Shown here: piece after piece, positions 28,428-38,184 of the stretch
Layout: each line of letters opens with the position of its first letter
How positions within the stretch are numbered: the stretch's first letter is position 1
NCBI RefSeq assembly: GCF_028282165.1
Contig: NZ_JANQIM010000033.1
Location: 310,001 to 374,000, forward strand
Source of the DNA: Winogradskyella sp.
Lineage (GTDB): Bacteria; Bacteroidota; Bacteroidia; Flavobacteriales; Flavobacteriaceae
DNA length: 64,000 nt
Direction: 5' to 3'
Position numbers and translations under genes: made by a program
Notes under the pieces: model-generated
Told to the model about the DNA's origin: nothing
The model's input: the letters and a program-made list of their open reading frames with translations, nothing else
Database searches by the model: none

Positions 28428-28476
28428 AAAGCCTTCTCCACTTCAACATAATAGCCAAGTGACCAGAGAAGGCTTT
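28428..28476 (-). terminator. Terminator of the large lipoprotein gene
   Basis: Arms AAAGCCTTCTC / GAGAAGGCTTT around a 27-base loop region, with a T-rich tail on the minus strand. Its arms resemble those of the element at 27,076-27,127. Confidence 0.6.
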
Positions 28477-28497
28477 TATTTCATATTATTTATAGTT

Positions 28498-30324
28498 TTA
28501 GTTATCCCTTATTACATGCACAACTCCTGTAATCGTATGTGTATTACCCTGAAAATCTTCGTAGGTTCCACTAAAGTTAATGTCAATATACTCTCCCATT
28601 TCACCCAATGCATTTAAGTTATAGGTAATAGCATTGTTTTCACTTGAAATATTTAGACATTCACCAATAAAAAATCCTGTGTCATTCATTACGCTCCAAT
28701 CTAGGGAGTCATAGGTCCCTAAATAGTCTGGGTCATTTAAAACAGCATATAAATAGAAGCAGTTATCCTGATTGATGTCATTTCCGAAAATATCTAGAGA
28801 AGGTGCTTCTGTTTGTCCTTGACCATCGATATAAAAGTTAGCACCGATGTTTTCAAAAATTAGTACACTTTCTTCATCATTTATCGTATATTCAATAAAC
28901 TCAGTTATAGTATTACAAGCACTTATGGTCCCAATATTAGTAAGTGGTGTTGTAAAGGTGTAGCTTATACTATCTGTGGTTTGTAAGTTAACATAATCAC
29001 TTCCTTTTATTGAGAATGTATTATCATCGTTACATCTTAAAAGATTGACTTCAAATGTACCATCGTTTACAGTATCAATAAACGTTTGGTTACCGTAAGT
29101 AAGTTGCACATAGCCATCAGCTACAGCATCACCATTACAAGTATTAAAAGTTCCTAAAACAGTTTCTTGCACAATATCCGGATTATCTGGTACTATAACT
29201 GTGATGCTAGAATCAGTATTAAAAGGACCAATAGTTTCAGTATGTAATGATGTTTCACCGCAGACGTCATAGCTGTAGACATTTAGCACTAAGCTCTCAT
29301 CACTTGGTACATAGCCACAGACCTCACCATTTTCATTAGTATACCCATAAGTAGTTCCAAAAATTGTACTTGTAATCGATACTCGCAGATTACCTAAAGG
29401 TACATTATTAGCATTAGTAGTAGTCGCACAAAGTGTAATAGCTTCGGCGGGTATATCGCAGTTCCAAAAGGAAAAGTGGGAAACGTTACCAACATACGTG
29501 TTGCCTTGTAATGTTGCTACACCTTCTTCTTTCCAGTAGCCATTGACTTCGTCAAAATACCAAAGCGGAATCGTAGCAGGTGCAATACTTACCAAACTCG
29601 CATCTACTGGAATTCTAATTTCAGAGGTAGACCCTTGGGCTAAATTTAAATCTTCACCTGCTGCGCCTCGAAGTTCAACGGCCAGCATTCCTAGAGTTTG
29701 GAGCATACGCTCAGCACCATCATCATTTTGGGCATAAAGCATACCTGGCATTTGCATGGGCATATCTTCATCGGTAGGGTCTAGATGGTGCATAATTACA
29801 TCTACCGAACCAGAATATGAAGTGCCGTCTTCTTTAATAAAGTTACCATCAAAACTGACTGAGCTACCACCGTTTCCGGTTACAGTTCCATTACTTCCGC
29901 TACTTACTGAGCCTACAACTGTAGCTTCTAGCAACATTATTGTGACTTTATTGGTACCGTTAGAAGGAACCACACTTCTTGAACCATGAATATAACCAGC
30001 TTTCTTGGCTTTAATGTATCCAAAGCGCTCATTGACTTGGGCGTTATCAATTTTGAAAACACCATTACTATCGGTAATGGCTGTCTCATTACCTATTGTG
30101 ATTGTAACACCTTCGATAGGAAGTCTATTGACATCGACGACATTACCGATAAAATCTCTAGAGATTTGATTTCCAAAATACTCCGAAAATGAATCTGGAA
30201 TGTTTTCCTGTTGTTGTCCTTGTTCGCCACCAGAATTGCTATCGTCTTTTTGACAAGATGTTGCAATACATAGTGACAGTAAAAGCATTAAAATAAGATT
30301 TGGGTAATTTTTAATTCTTCTCAT
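28498..30324 (-). CDS. Large surface lipoprotein with carboxypeptidase-like regulatory domain
   Basis: 608 residues. Signal peptide with lipidated Cys in CIATSCQKDDSN; the residues just after Cys (QKDD) fit the Bacteroidota lipoprotein export signal, so it is probably displayed on the cell surface. A regulatory-like beta-sandwich follows (about residues 50-130), then a region with VMHHLDPTDEDMPMQMPGML and WYFDEVNGYWKEEGVATLQG, typical of large flavobacterial lipoproteins with a sandwich-plus-insert layout, further Ig-like segments, and the C-terminal block GEYIDINFSG...VVHVIRDN that is shared with the pseudogene. Function unknown. This is the full-length member of the local family. Confidence 0.82.
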   Translation of the reverse strand: MRRIKNYPNLILMLLLSLCIATSCQKDDSNSGGEQGQQQENIPDSFSEYFGNQISRDFIGNVVDVNRLPIEGVTITIGNETAITDSNGVFKIDNAQVNERFGYIKAKKAGYIHGSRSVVPSNGTNKVTIMLLEATVVGSVSSGSNGTVTGNGGSSVSFDGNFIKEDGTSYSGSVDVIMHHLDPTDEDMPMQMPGMLYAQNDDGAERMLQTLGMLAVELRGAAGEDLNLAQGSTSEIRIPVDASLVSIAPATIPLWYFDEVNGYWKEEGVATLQGNTYVGNVSHFSFWNCDIPAEAITLCATTTNANNVPLGNLRVSITSTIFGTTYGYTNENGEVCGYVPSDESLVLNVYSYDVCGETSLHTETIGPFNTDSSITVIVPDNPDIVQETVLGTFNTCNGDAVADGYVQLTYGNQTFIDTVNDGTFEVNLLRCNDDNTFSIKGSDYVNLQTTDSISYTFTTPLTNIGTISACNTITEFIEYTINDEESVLIFENIGANFYIDGQGQTEAPSLDIFGNDINQDNCFYLYAVLNDPDYLGTYDSLDWSVMNDTGFFIGECLNISSENNAITYNLNALGEMGEYIDINFSGTYEDFQGNTHTITGVVHVIRDN

Positions 30325-30426
30325 AATATGTAGATTTAGTTTTAAGTATGCCGTTATTAGGCTTTATTTAGAATACAACATTTAAGATTTAAAAACCCCT
30401 ACCTAAAGGTAATTATCCAGAAAAAC

Positions 30427-30458
30427 AAAACCCTGATTAATCGATTAATCAGGGTTTT
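30427..30458 (-). terminator. Perfect 32-base palindromic terminator after metK
   Basis: Each 16-base arm begins AAAACCCTGATTAATC (30,427-30,442) and the second arm is its exact reverse complement, ending in a T-run on both strands. It closes the metK transcript on the minus strand. Confidence 0.75.
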
Positions 30459-30477
30459 AAGTATTGAGGTTTGTATT

Positions 30478-31731
30478 CTAAATGTTAAAGGCTTTTTTAA
30501 CCTTATCTACATAATCCAATTTTTCCCAAGTAAACAGTTCAACATCAATAGTTTTTGAAACACCATTAGGCTGTTCAAAAGTCTTGGAAACCACTTCGTT
30601 TTGTCGTCCCATATGGCCATAGGCTGCAGTTTCACTATACATAGGCTGACGTAGTTTTAACCGACTTTCAATTGCAGCTGGGCGCATATCAAATACTTTG
30701 GTAACTTTTTCGGCAATCTCACCGTCTGTTAGGTTGAAAGGACAAGTACCATAAGTATCAATAAAAATTCCCATAGGTTCAACGACTCCAATGGCGTAAG
30801 AAACCTGTACTAAAACTTCCTCGCATAGTCCGGCAGCCACTAGGTTTTTAGCAATATGGCGAGTAGCATAAGCCGCACTTCGATCTACTTTACTCGGGTC
30901 TTTGCCAGAAAATGCGCCACCTCCATGAGCACCCTTACCGCCATAAGTATCTACAATTATCTTTCTACCTGTTAATCCAGTATCGCCATGGGGACCACCA
31001 ATAACAAATTTACCAGTAGGATTGATGTGGTACGTTATATTGTCATTGAATAAAGGTTTAATATGGTCTGGAACTTTAGCTATAACTCTGGGAATTAAGA
31101 TTTCTACAATGTCCTTTCTAATTTTAGCCAACATCGCATCGTCCGAACCAAAATCATCATGTTGAGTAGATACAACAATAGCATCAATACGTTGTGGGAT
31201 GTTATTGTCACTATATTCTATGGTGACTTGGCTTTTAGAATCTGGTCTTAAATAGGTAATATCCTTATTTTCGCGACGTAAGGCAGCAAGTTCTTTTAAA
31301 ATGAGATGGGAGATATCTAAAGCCAATGGCATATAGTTATTAGTTTCATTAGTGGCATAGCCAAACATCATCCCTTGGTCACCCGCGCCTTGTTCTTCTT
31401 TAGAAGCTCTATCTACACCACGATTAATATCTTCAGATTGCTCGTGTATCGCAGAAAATACACCACAAGAATTGCCGTCAAACATGTATTCCCCTTTTGT
31501 GTAACCAATTTTATTAATGGTGTCTCTGGCAATTTTCTGAACATCTAAGTAGGTGTTCGATTTTACTTCACCAGCTAATACAACTTGTCCCGTAGTTACC
31601 AAGGTTTCACAAGCTACTTTAGATTCTGGATCAAAAGCTAAAAAGTTATCAATTAACGCGTCACTAATCTGATCAGCTACTTTATCTGGATGTCCTTCAG
31701 AAACACTTTCAGACGTAAATAAGTATGGCAT
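30478..31731 (-). CDS. metK: S-adenosylmethionine synthetase
   Basis: Makes SAM from methionine and ATP in the cytoplasm. At 417 residues it is slightly longer than the E. coli enzyme. Visible signatures are [21 protein letters not shown] at the N-terminus, [12 protein letters not shown] near residue 117, and the phosphate-binding [19 protein letters not shown] near residue 275. Divergent from the metH/metF operon, whose SAM riboswitch begins 250 bases away; I see no riboswitch on the metK side. Confidence 0.97.
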   Translation of the reverse strand: MPYLFTSESVSEGHPDKVADQISDALIDNFLAFDPESKVACETLVTTGQVVLAGEVKSNTYLDVQKIARDTINKIGYTKGEYMFDGNSCGVFSAIHEQSEDINRGVDRASKEEQGAGDQGMMFGYATNETNNYMPLALDISHLILKELAALRRENKDITYLRPDSKSQVTIEYSDNNIPQRIDAIVVSTQHDDFGSDDAMLAKIRKDIVEILIPRVIAKVPDHIKPLFNDNITYHINPTGKFVIGGPHGDTGLTGRKIIVDTYGGKGAHGGGAFSGKDPSKVDRSAAYATRHIAKNLVAAGLCEEVLVQVSYAIGVVEPMGIFIDTYGTCPFNLTDGEIAEKVTKVFDMRPAAIESRLKLRQPMYSETAAYGHMGRQNEVVSKTFEQPNGVSKTIDVELFTWEKLDYVDKVKKAFNI

Positions 31732-31979
31732 AAATCCTATTTTTTTATTAATGTATTAAAATGTAAGATTGCTAGGTCGCTAGAGAAGTTGAGTACTTAC
31801 TGCTTTAGCATTTTTTTATAAGGTTGCAATCAGACAAATTTTTCCTTTATAAATCGAAATGCAAAATTAGAAAATTTAATTGAAATGAAACTCTATTTTA
31901 GATTTTTGTGAATAAATTAGGTTTTTAAGTTTCTGTGCATCATATTTGTAACTATAAAGTTCAAATAATTTATTGAAAT

Positions 31980-32077
31980 GTTATCAAGAAAGGTGGAGGG
32001 AATAGACCCAATGAAACCTTAGCAACCCTTAAATATAAGAAGGTGCTAAATTCTACTGTTCATACAGAATAGATAAC
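31980..32077 (+). ncRNA. SAM-I (S-box) riboswitch aptamer
   Basis: The core ATCAAGA-AGGTGGAGGGA...ATGAAACC...GCAACC...AAGGTGCTAA matches the S-box consensus in order and spacing. P1 is closed by GTTATC (31,980-31,985) and GATAAC (32,072-32,077). No T-run terminator follows; instead a hairpin with arms TCCTGAT (32,097-32,103) and ATCAGGA (32,122-32,128) abuts the metH ATG, suggesting translational control. The remainder of the gap 31,732-31,979 shows no gene. Confidence 0.92.
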
Positions 32078-32128
32078 GGAAATTAAGTCTTCACTTTCCT
32101 GATAACAATAATTATAATTAAATCAGGA

Positions 32129-33130
32129 ATGCCTAATATCTACACAGAATTACGAAAACGAATACTAGTCCTCGATGGAGCCATGGGAACCATGCTGCAA
32201 GCCTATAATTTTACGGAAGAGGATTTTAGAGGAGAACGTTTTAAAAATTACCCAACACCCTTAAAGGGAAATAACGATTTGCTATCTATAACGCAGCCTA
32301 AGGCTATAGCAGAGGTACATGCCAAATATTTTGAGGCTGGTGCAGACATTATAGAAACCAACACATTTTCTGGTACTACAATTGCTATGGCAGATTATAA
32401 TATGCAAGATTTAGTTTACGAACTCAATTTTGAATCCGCTAAGATTGCCAAAGAAGTAGCCGATAGTTTTACAAGTGCAAACCCTAGTAAACCGCGCTTT
32501 GTAGCTGGAAGTATTGGGCCTACTAATAAGACGGCGAGTTTATCTCCTGATGTTAATAGACCAGAATATAGAGCTATCACTTTTAATGAGTTGCGTGAAG
32601 CCTACAAACAACAAGTAGAAGCACTGATAGATGGAGGCGTTGATGTACTGTTGGTAGAAACTATCTTTGACACATTAAATGCAAAAGCGGCTTTGTTTGC
32701 TATAGAGGAAGTTAAGGAAGAGCGAAGAGTAGATATTCCGATTATGGTTTCGGGTACAATAACCGATGCTTCTGGAAGAACATTGTCAGGGCAGACGGTA
32801 GAAGCATTTTTAACTTCAATTTCCCATGTGCCTCTGCTGTCAGTAGGGTTTAATTGTGCTCTTGGCGCGGAGCAGTTAAAGCCATATTTGCAGCGTTTGT
32901 CTAATGAAACCGCATTTTATACCTCTGCTCATCCCAATGCAGGTTTGCCAAATGCGTTTGGTGAGTACGATCAAACTCCAGAACAGATGCAAAAATTTAT
33001 AGAAGATTACCTTAAAGATGGTTTGGTAAATGTTATTGGAGGCTGTTGTGGAACTAGACCAGCTCATATAAGAGCCATAGCAGATATTGTTAAAGATTAT
33101 CAACCAAGATTAGTACAAGAATTTGCCTAA
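32129..33130 (+). CDS. metH: Methionine synthase, homocysteine-binding module (split MetH, part 1)
   Basis: 333 residues covering the betaine-homocysteine-methyltransferase-type domain of cobalamin-dependent methionine synthase. It starts [17 protein letters not shown] and carries the zinc/homocysteine site as a Cys in GFNCALG (near residue 240) and the CC pair in [12 protein letters not shown] (near residue 310). The remaining three modules are on the next gene, whose ATG overlaps this stop codon (TAATG at 33,128-33,132). This split is usual in flavobacteria and is not a frameshift. Under the SAM riboswitch. Confidence 0.93.
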   Translation: MPNIYTELRKRILVLDGAMGTMLQAYNFTEEDFRGERFKNYPTPLKGNNDLLSITQPKAIAEVHAKYFEAGADIIETNTFSGTTIAMADYNMQDLVYELNFESAKIAKEVADSFTSANPSKPRFVAGSIGPTNKTASLSPDVNRPEYRAITFNELREAYKQQVEALIDGGVDVLLVETIFDTLNAKAALFAIEEVKEERRVDIPIMVSGTITDASGRTLSGQTVEAFLTSISHVPLLSVGFNCALGAEQLKPYLQRLSNETAFYTSAHPNAGLPNAFGEYDQTPEQMQKFIEDYLKDGLVNVIGGCCGTRPAHIRAIADIVKDYQPRLVQEFA

Positions 33131-35880
33131 TGCTAGAGAGTGATTGTAAGAAATACTTAACCCTTTCTGGATTGGAGCCTTTGGTGGTAACGCCAGAAAG
33201 CAATTTTATAAATGTCGGTGAACGTACTAATGTCACCGGATCGCGTAAGTTTCTTCGTTTAATTAAAGAAGAAAAATACTATGAAGCCTTAGAAGTAGCC
33301 AGAGACCAGGTTGAAGGCGGTGCACAGATTTTAGACGTTAACATGGATGAAGGTATGCTTGATGGTGTGCAAGCCATGACAACTTTTTTGAATCTAATCG
33401 CTTCCGAACCTGATATCGCAAGAATCCCTATAATGATAGACAGCTCTAAGTGGGAGATCATTGAAGCTGGTCTACAAATTGTTCAGGGAAAAAGCATTGT
33501 AAATTCTATAAGTTTAAAAGAAGGTGAGGAAGAATTTAAACGACAAGCCAAATTAATTAGACGCTATGGAGCCGCAGTTATAGTTATGGCCTTTGATGAA
33601 AAAGGACAAGCCGATAATTACGAAAGGCGCATAGAAATTTGTAAACGCTCTTACGATATTCTAGTCAATCAAGTCAATTTCCCTCCACAAGATATTATTT
33701 TCGATCCTAATATTTTTCCTGTTGCTACAGGTATGGACGAACACCGTAGAAATGCACTCGATTTTTTTGAGGCTACGAAGTGGATCAGGGAAAATTTGCC
33801 TTGTGCTAATGTCTCTGGAGGCGTGAGTAATGTGTCTTTTTCCTTTAGAGGTAACAATGTGGTAAGAGAAGCCATGCATTCATCATTTTTATACCATGCC
33901 ATAAAAAACGGGATGAATTTAGGTATTGTTAACCCAACCATGCTAGAGGTTTATGATGAAATTGATAAAGACCTTTTGGAACATGTTGAAGATGTGTTGT
34001 TTGATAGGCGAGATGATGCTACTGAACGCTTGTTGGATTTTGCAGAATCTGTAAAAGGACAGAAAAAAACTCAAGAATCTGAAACTCAAGAATGGCGAAA
34101 TGATGCTTTGCAAGAAAGAATAACGCATGCGCTCGTTAAGGGAATAGATACTTATATTATTGAAGATGTTGAAGAAGCAAGATCATTATCCGAAAAGCCC
34201 ATAGAAGTCATTGAAGGGCCATTAATGATCGGTATGAATGTGGTTGGCGATTTGTTTGGGAGTGGAAAAATGTTTTTGCCGCAAGTGGTAAAATCGGCCC
34301 GAGTAATGAAAAAAGCGGTAGCCTATCTGCAACCATTCATTGAAGCTGAGAAAGATGGAAAACAAGAATATGCTGGTAAGATTTTAATGGCAACAGTAAA
34401 AGGCGATGTTCACGATATAGGAAAGAATATTGTAAGTGTTGTTTTGGGTTGTAACAATTATGAAATTGTGGACTTAGGCGTTATGGTGCCTCCTGAGAAG
34501 ATCATTGAAACCGCAAAAAGAGAAAATGTAGATATTATTGGGTTAAGCGGATTAATTACGCCATCATTAGACGAAATGGTCTTTGTGTCTAAAGCTATGG
34601 AAAAAGAGAAGCTCAATATTCCATTGATTATTGGAGGAGCAACAACCTCCAGAGCACATTCGGCAGTTAAGATTGCACCACATTACAGTCATACTGTAGT
34701 TCATATCAATGATGCATCAAGAGCGGTAACCGTTGTTGGTGATCTACTTCAAGAGGATAATACCATTTATAAAAATCAAATACGTGAAGAGTATGAAGCG
34801 TTTAGAGAGCAATTCTTAAAACGTGGTAAGAAAAAGGAATACCTCACCATACAAGAAGCAAGGAAAAATAAGTTTCAAATCGATTGGAAAACCTCTGAAA
34901 TTATTGCACCAAAAGACTTAGGGATTCAAGTCATAGAAGATTTTGACATTACAAAACTAGAAGCCTACATTGACTGGTCACCATTTTTTAGAAGTTGGGA
35001 TTTACATGGCAGATATCCAAATATCTTAAAGGATAATATTGTGGGAGAACAGGCTACAGAGCTTTTTAGTGATGCACAGGATATGCTTAAGCGAATTTTT
35101 GATGAATGCCTTTTGAAGGCTAAAGCTATTTTCGGCCTATTCCCAGCAAATACAGTTAATGACGATGATGTAGAAGTGACGATCAGTGATCGTCATGCTG
35201 TCCCGAAAGCTTTCGGGGTTGATTCAGCATCTTACAACGAGACTAAGCAAAACCAACTTGAAAAAATAAAATTCCTCACCCTACGCCAACAATCTAAAAA
35301 GGCACAAGGCAAACCTAACATTGCCTTAGCAGATTTTATTGCGCCTAAAGCATCAGGGAGGCAGGACTATATAGGCTGTTTTTGCGTTACAACAGGATTC
35401 GGGACCCAAGAAATAGCAGCAAAATACGAGGCAGATAATGATGATTACAATTCCATAATGATAAAAGCCTTAGCCGATAGATTGGCAGAGGCTTTTGCAG
35501 AATACCTGCACAAAGAAGTGAGAACCCGCTACTGGAATTATGCCAAAAATGAAAATCTTTCTAATGAAGAATTGATTAAGGAAGTTTATAAAGGTATTCG
35601 ACCTGCCCCTGGCTATCCTGCTTGTCCAGACCACTTGGAAAAGAAAACCATTTGGGAGGTTCTCAAAGTAGAGGAAACCATTGGCGTAAAACTGACCGAA
35701 AGTCTGGCTATGTGGCCAGCAGCCAGTGTTAGCGGCTACTACTTTGCAAATGCCGAAGCTAGATATTTTGGTTTAGGGAAAATTACAGAAGACCAAGTTA
35801 TAGATTACAGCAAACGAAGAGAAATAACCATTGAAGAAGCCGAAAAGTGGCTCAACCCAAATATCGTGAACCAAGCATGA
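33130..35880 (+). CDS. metH: Methionine synthase, folate, cobalamin and activation modules (split MetH, part 2)
   Basis: 916 residues. Pterin-binding domain (about 15-290; [16 protein letters not shown]), cobalamin-binding cap and Rossmann domains (about 330-570; the lower-ligand motif [10 protein letters not shown] around 431-440, then SGLITPS), and the SAM-binding activation domain (about 600-900; [31 protein letters not shown]). It transfers methyl from methyl-THF to homocysteine bound by part 1. Within the activation domain, residues 683-702 are encoded by stacked palindromes (35,178-35,233) that seem to be an in-frame insertion of about 19 residues relative to E. coli MetH. Confidence 0.94.
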   Translation: MLESDCKKYLTLSGLEPLVVTPESNFINVGERTNVTGSRKFLRLIKEEKYYEALEVARDQVEGGAQILDVNMDEGMLDGVQAMTTFLNLIASEPDIARIPIMIDSSKWEIIEAGLQIVQGKSIVNSISLKEGEEEFKRQAKLIRRYGAAVIVMAFDEKGQADNYERRIEICKRSYDILVNQVNFPPQDIIFDPNIFPVATGMDEHRRNALDFFEATKWIRENLPCANVSGGVSNVSFSFRGNNVVREAMHSSFLYHAIKNGMNLGIVNPTMLEVYDEIDKDLLEHVEDVLFDRRDDATERLLDFAESVKGQKKTQESETQEWRNDALQERITHALVKGIDTYIIEDVEEARSLSEKPIEVIEGPLMIGMNVVGDLFGSGKMFLPQVVKSARVMKKAVAYLQPFIEAEKDGKQEYAGKILMATVKGDVHDIGKNIVSVVLGCNNYEIVDLGVMVPPEKIIETAKRENVDIIGLSGLITPSLDEMVFVSKAMEKEKLNIPLIIGGATTSRAHSAVKIAPHYSHTVVHINDASRAVTVVGDLLQEDNTIYKNQIREEYEAFREQFLKRGKKKEYLTIQEARKNKFQIDWKTSEIIAPKDLGIQVIEDFDITKLEAYIDWSPFFRSWDLHGRYPNILKDNIVGEQATELFSDAQDMLKRIFDECLLKAKAIFGLFPANTVNDDDVEVTISDRHAVPKAFGVDSASYNETKQNQLEKIKFLTLRQQSKKAQGKPNIALADFIAPKASGRQDYIGCFCVTTGFGTQEIAAKYEADNDDYNSIMIKALADRLAEAFAEYLHKEVRTRYWNYAKNENLSNEELIKEVYKGIRPAPGYPACPDHLEKKTIWEVLKVEETIGVKLTESLAMWPAASVSGYYFANAEARYFGLGKITEDQVIDYSKRREITIEEAEKWLNPNIVNQA
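35178..35233. repeat. Palindromic element inserted in frame in metH
   Basis: Three palindromes in a row or nested: GACGATCA-G-TGATCGTC (35,178-35,194); outer arms ATGCTG / CAGCAT (from 35,195 and ending 35,230); and CCCGAAAGCTTTCGGG (35,202-35,217). The outer arms resemble a dispersed repeat (GTCATGCTG...CAGCATCT) that I remember from Bacteroidota intergenic regions. The frame is kept, encoding [15 protein letters not shown]. Confidence 0.7.
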
Positions 35881-36833
35881 AAGTAACTGAACACATAAAA
35901 CGATCAAATGGAGAAACCCAATTTACATTTGAAATTCTTCCCCCATTAAAAGGGCAACATATTCAATCTATTTTTGATAACATAGATCCCTTAATGGAGT
36001 TTAACCCACCTTTTATTGATGTCACCTATCATAGAGAAGAGTATGTATACAAAGAAGTTGAAAATGGCTTGCTAAAAAAACAAGTGGTAAAAAAGCGACC
36101 AGGAACAGTGGGCATATGTGCAGCGATACAGAATAAATATGGGGTAGATGCAATTCCTCATATACTATGTGGCGGATTTACAAAAGAGGATACCGAGAAC
36201 TTCTTGGTCGATCTGGATTTTTTGGATATAGACAATGTGATGGCCTTAAGAGGTGATGCCGTTAAAAGCGAAATCTATTTTAAGCCAGAAAAAGAAGGGC
36301 ATACCTACGCGAGTGATCTAGTGGCACAAATTGAAAACCTAAATAATGGCAAATATTTAGATGACGAACTCCAGAACAGTTCTTGTACCAATTTTTGCAT
36401 CGGAGTTGCTGCTTATCCCGAAAAACATATGGAAGCACCAAGTTTAGAAAGTGATATTCATTTTCTGAAAAAGAAAATTAAAAAAGGAGCGACTTATATC
36501 GTTACTCAAATGTTTTTTGACAACAAAAAATACTTCGATTTTGTAGATAAATGTAGAAAAGAAGGTATCACAGTACCTATAATCCCAGGACTGAAGCCAA
36601 TCGCTACAAAAAAACAGCTCAATTTAATTCCGCATCGTTTTCATGTAGATTTGCCTGACGAACTCATTATAGAAATCGTAAATTGTAAAGATAATAAACA
36701 AGCACGGCAAGTAGGGATTGAATGGTGCATAGAACAATCAAAAGAATTACAAAAAGCTGGGATTCCGGTGTTACATTATTACTCTATGGGTAAAAGCGAT
36801 AATATTAAAGCCATCGCTAAAGAGGTTTTCTAA
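35877..36833 (+). CDS. metF: Methylenetetrahydrofolate reductase
   Basis: Reduces 5,10-methylene-THF to 5-methyl-THF, the methyl donor for MetH. I use the ATG at 35,877, which overlaps the metH stop as ATGA; a longer frame back to 35,847 would run through the metH C-terminus. 318 residues. Features are TFEILPP near the N-terminus, [16 protein letters not shown] (FAD/folate site), [10 protein letters not shown] and ITQMFFD-type [13 protein letters not shown]. Last gene of the riboswitch-controlled methionine operon. Confidence 0.95.
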   Translation: MKVTEHIKRSNGETQFTFEILPPLKGQHIQSIFDNIDPLMEFNPPFIDVTYHREEYVYKEVENGLLKKQVVKKRPGTVGICAAIQNKYGVDAIPHILCGGFTKEDTENFLVDLDFLDIDNVMALRGDAVKSEIYFKPEKEGHTYASDLVAQIENLNNGKYLDDELQNSSCTNFCIGVAAYPEKHMEAPSLESDIHFLKKKIKKGATYIVTQMFFDNKKYFDFVDKCRKEGITVPIIPGLKPIATKKQLNLIPHRFHVDLPDELIIEIVNCKDNKQARQVGIEWCIEQSKELQKAGIPVLHYYSMGKSDNIKAIAKEVF

Positions 36834-36865
36834 AGCATTACATTTTTTTAAGCTTTTCATAACAA

Positions 36866-36893
36866 TTGTACACTCGCCTAATTCTTAATTTTG
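36866..36893 (+). promoter_or_regulatory. Promoter of the small membrane-protein gene
   Basis: TTG (36,866-36,868), 17-base spacer, TAATTTTG (36,886-36,893): a full match to the flavobacterial consensus, predicting a start near 36,900, about 16 bases ahead of the ATG of the 32-residue frame. Confidence 0.65.
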
Positions 36894-36915
36894 CGGCGAA
36901 TTTAATGCCCAAATC

Positions 36916-37014
36916 ATGAAGTTTATAAAACAAAATAAAAACGAGTTTAAATTTGCAATCCAACTATTGGTAATTACAATTGCATCTTTATTGGTTGCCC
37001 TGTTCATAAATTAA
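36916..37014 (+). CDS. Small membrane protein (32 residues)
   Basis: ATG to TAA frame encoding a basic N-terminus (MKFIKQNKNEFKFA) followed by one hydrophobic helix (IQLLVITIASLLVALFI). It has its own consensus promoter with a short leader, which supports it being real rather than chance. The charge distribution predicts N-in orientation in the inner membrane. No function can be given. It lies between metF and the PagL-like gene and is too short for most annotation pipelines. Confidence 0.6.
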   Translation: MKFIKQNKNEFKFAIQLLVITIASLLVALFIN

Positions 37015-37023
37015 ATAATCTAT

Positions 37024-37031
37024 TACTTTTG
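37024..37031 (+). promoter_or_regulatory. Candidate -7 element for the PagL-like gene
   Basis: TACTTTTG matches TAnnTTTG 18 bases ahead of the ATG at 37,049. No TTG at proper spacing. Confidence 0.4.
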
Positions 37032-37048
37032 TCAGTAACCAATTATTT

Positions 37049-38143
37049 ATGAAGTACTGGCTAACGACTTATTTAATTCTTTTCGGGTTATTATTATTTT
37101 CACAAGAGAAGAAAGTCACTGACTCCTATTTCGATTTAAATTATTTCTCTGGCAATATTGCACTTCATAATAATGATATTCTTCATCTTATTACAGGTCG
37201 TCCCGAAGGTATTATCCTTAGTTGGAACAAAAAAACCTTTGGACGGGAGGATTGGGAGCAACGCTATAATTATCCAGATTACGGTGCTTCGTTTATTTTT
37301 CAGAATTTAAAAAATGAGGTGCTTGGTAACAACTATGGATTATATGCACATTATAATTTTTATTTTTTCAAGAGACATTTAATGTTGAGAATCGGACAAG
37401 GGATTGCCTATAATACCAATCCTTACGATAAATTAGAGAATCATAAGAATATTGCTTTTGGCTCGCATTTATTAAGCTCAACATACGTAATGCTGAACTA
37501 TAAAAAGCAGCGTCTTTTTGACCGTTTTGGGTTAGAAGCTGGCTTATCCTTAATCCACTATTCTAACGCCAATGTAAAAGCACCAAATACGAGTATTAAT
37601 ACAATAGCTCTCAATATAGGATTAACTTACGATCTCGATGAAGAAGATTCAGAATATATAGATGATTTAGAAGATGAAAAATTTACAGAACGGATAAAAT
37701 ATAATTTGGCATTTAGAAGCGGAATCAACCAAAGTGATATCATAGGCAGTGGGCAGTTTCCGTTTTATATTTTATCAGCCTATGCCGATAAGCGATTGAG
37801 CCATGTCAGTGCTATTCAGTTTGGAGTTGATGTCTTTTTTTCTAACTTTTTAAAGGAATTGATTCATTACCAATCGGTATCCTTTCCCGAATTGGATGTT
37901 AGTGGAAATGAAGACTATAAGCGTGTTGGATTATTTGTTGGGCACGAATTATTTATCAATAAAATGTCAATCGAAACACAATTGGGCTATTATGTCTACT
38001 ACCCTTTTGATTTTGAGGGTAGAACGTATTTTAGAGTAGGTTTAAAACGTTATTTTGGGCAAACGTTTTTTGGTGCCATAACCTTAAAGTCCCATGGTGC
38101 TAAAGCCGAAGCCGTTGAATTTGGAATAGGCGTAAGATTGTGA
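37049..38143 (+). CDS. Acyloxyacyl hydrolase / lipid A 3-O-deacylase (PagL-like)
   Basis: Outer-membrane enzyme expected to remove an acyl chain from lipid A. 364 residues with signal peptide (ending LLLFSQ). The catalytic segment of the PagL family is visible as IHYSNANVKAPNTS near residue 175, with the His-x-Ser pair. Surrounding sequence alternates in the manner of an eight-stranded barrel, and the protein is about twice the length of Pseudomonas PagL, with an acidic insert (DEEDSEYIDDLEDEK) after the catalytic part and a second barrel-like half ending GIGVRL. Activity is inferred from the motif. Confidence 0.8.
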   Translation: MKYWLTTYLILFGLLLFSQEKKVTDSYFDLNYFSGNIALHNNDILHLITGRPEGIILSWNKKTFGREDWEQRYNYPDYGASFIFQNLKNEVLGNNYGLYAHYNFYFFKRHLMLRIGQGIAYNTNPYDKLENHKNIAFGSHLLSSTYVMLNYKKQRLFDRFGLEAGLSLIHYSNANVKAPNTSINTIALNIGLTYDLDEEDSEYIDDLEDEKFTERIKYNLAFRSGINQSDIIGSGQFPFYILSAYADKRLSHVSAIQFGVDVFFSNFLKELIHYQSVSFPELDVSGNEDYKRVGLFVGHELFINKMSIETQLGYYVYYPFDFEGRTYFRVGLKRYFGQTFFGAITLKSHGAKAEAVEFGIGVRL

Positions 38144-38149
38144 TTAGCC

Positions 38150-38169
38150 ATTCCTGAGCAGTCAGGAAT
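38150..38169. repeat. Palindrome between the PagL-like and GIN-domain genes
   Basis: ATTCCTGA-GCAG-TCAGGAAT, a perfect 8-bp stem without a T-run, 7 bases after the stop codon. A shorter relative (CCTGAACAGG) occurs at 40,394-40,403. Possibly a dispersed palindromic repeat. Confidence 0.5.
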
Positions 38170-38184
38170 CTAGTTTATTTTAGA

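Noticed and set aside
35847..35876. Upstream start for metF
   Set aside because: It lies inside the metH coding end; the ATG at 35,877 with ATGA overlap gives the family N-terminus.
32129..35880. MetH in two frames, possibly a frameshifted gene
   Set aside because: The junction is a clean TAATG overlap between complete modules, and the same division is common in Bacteroidota.
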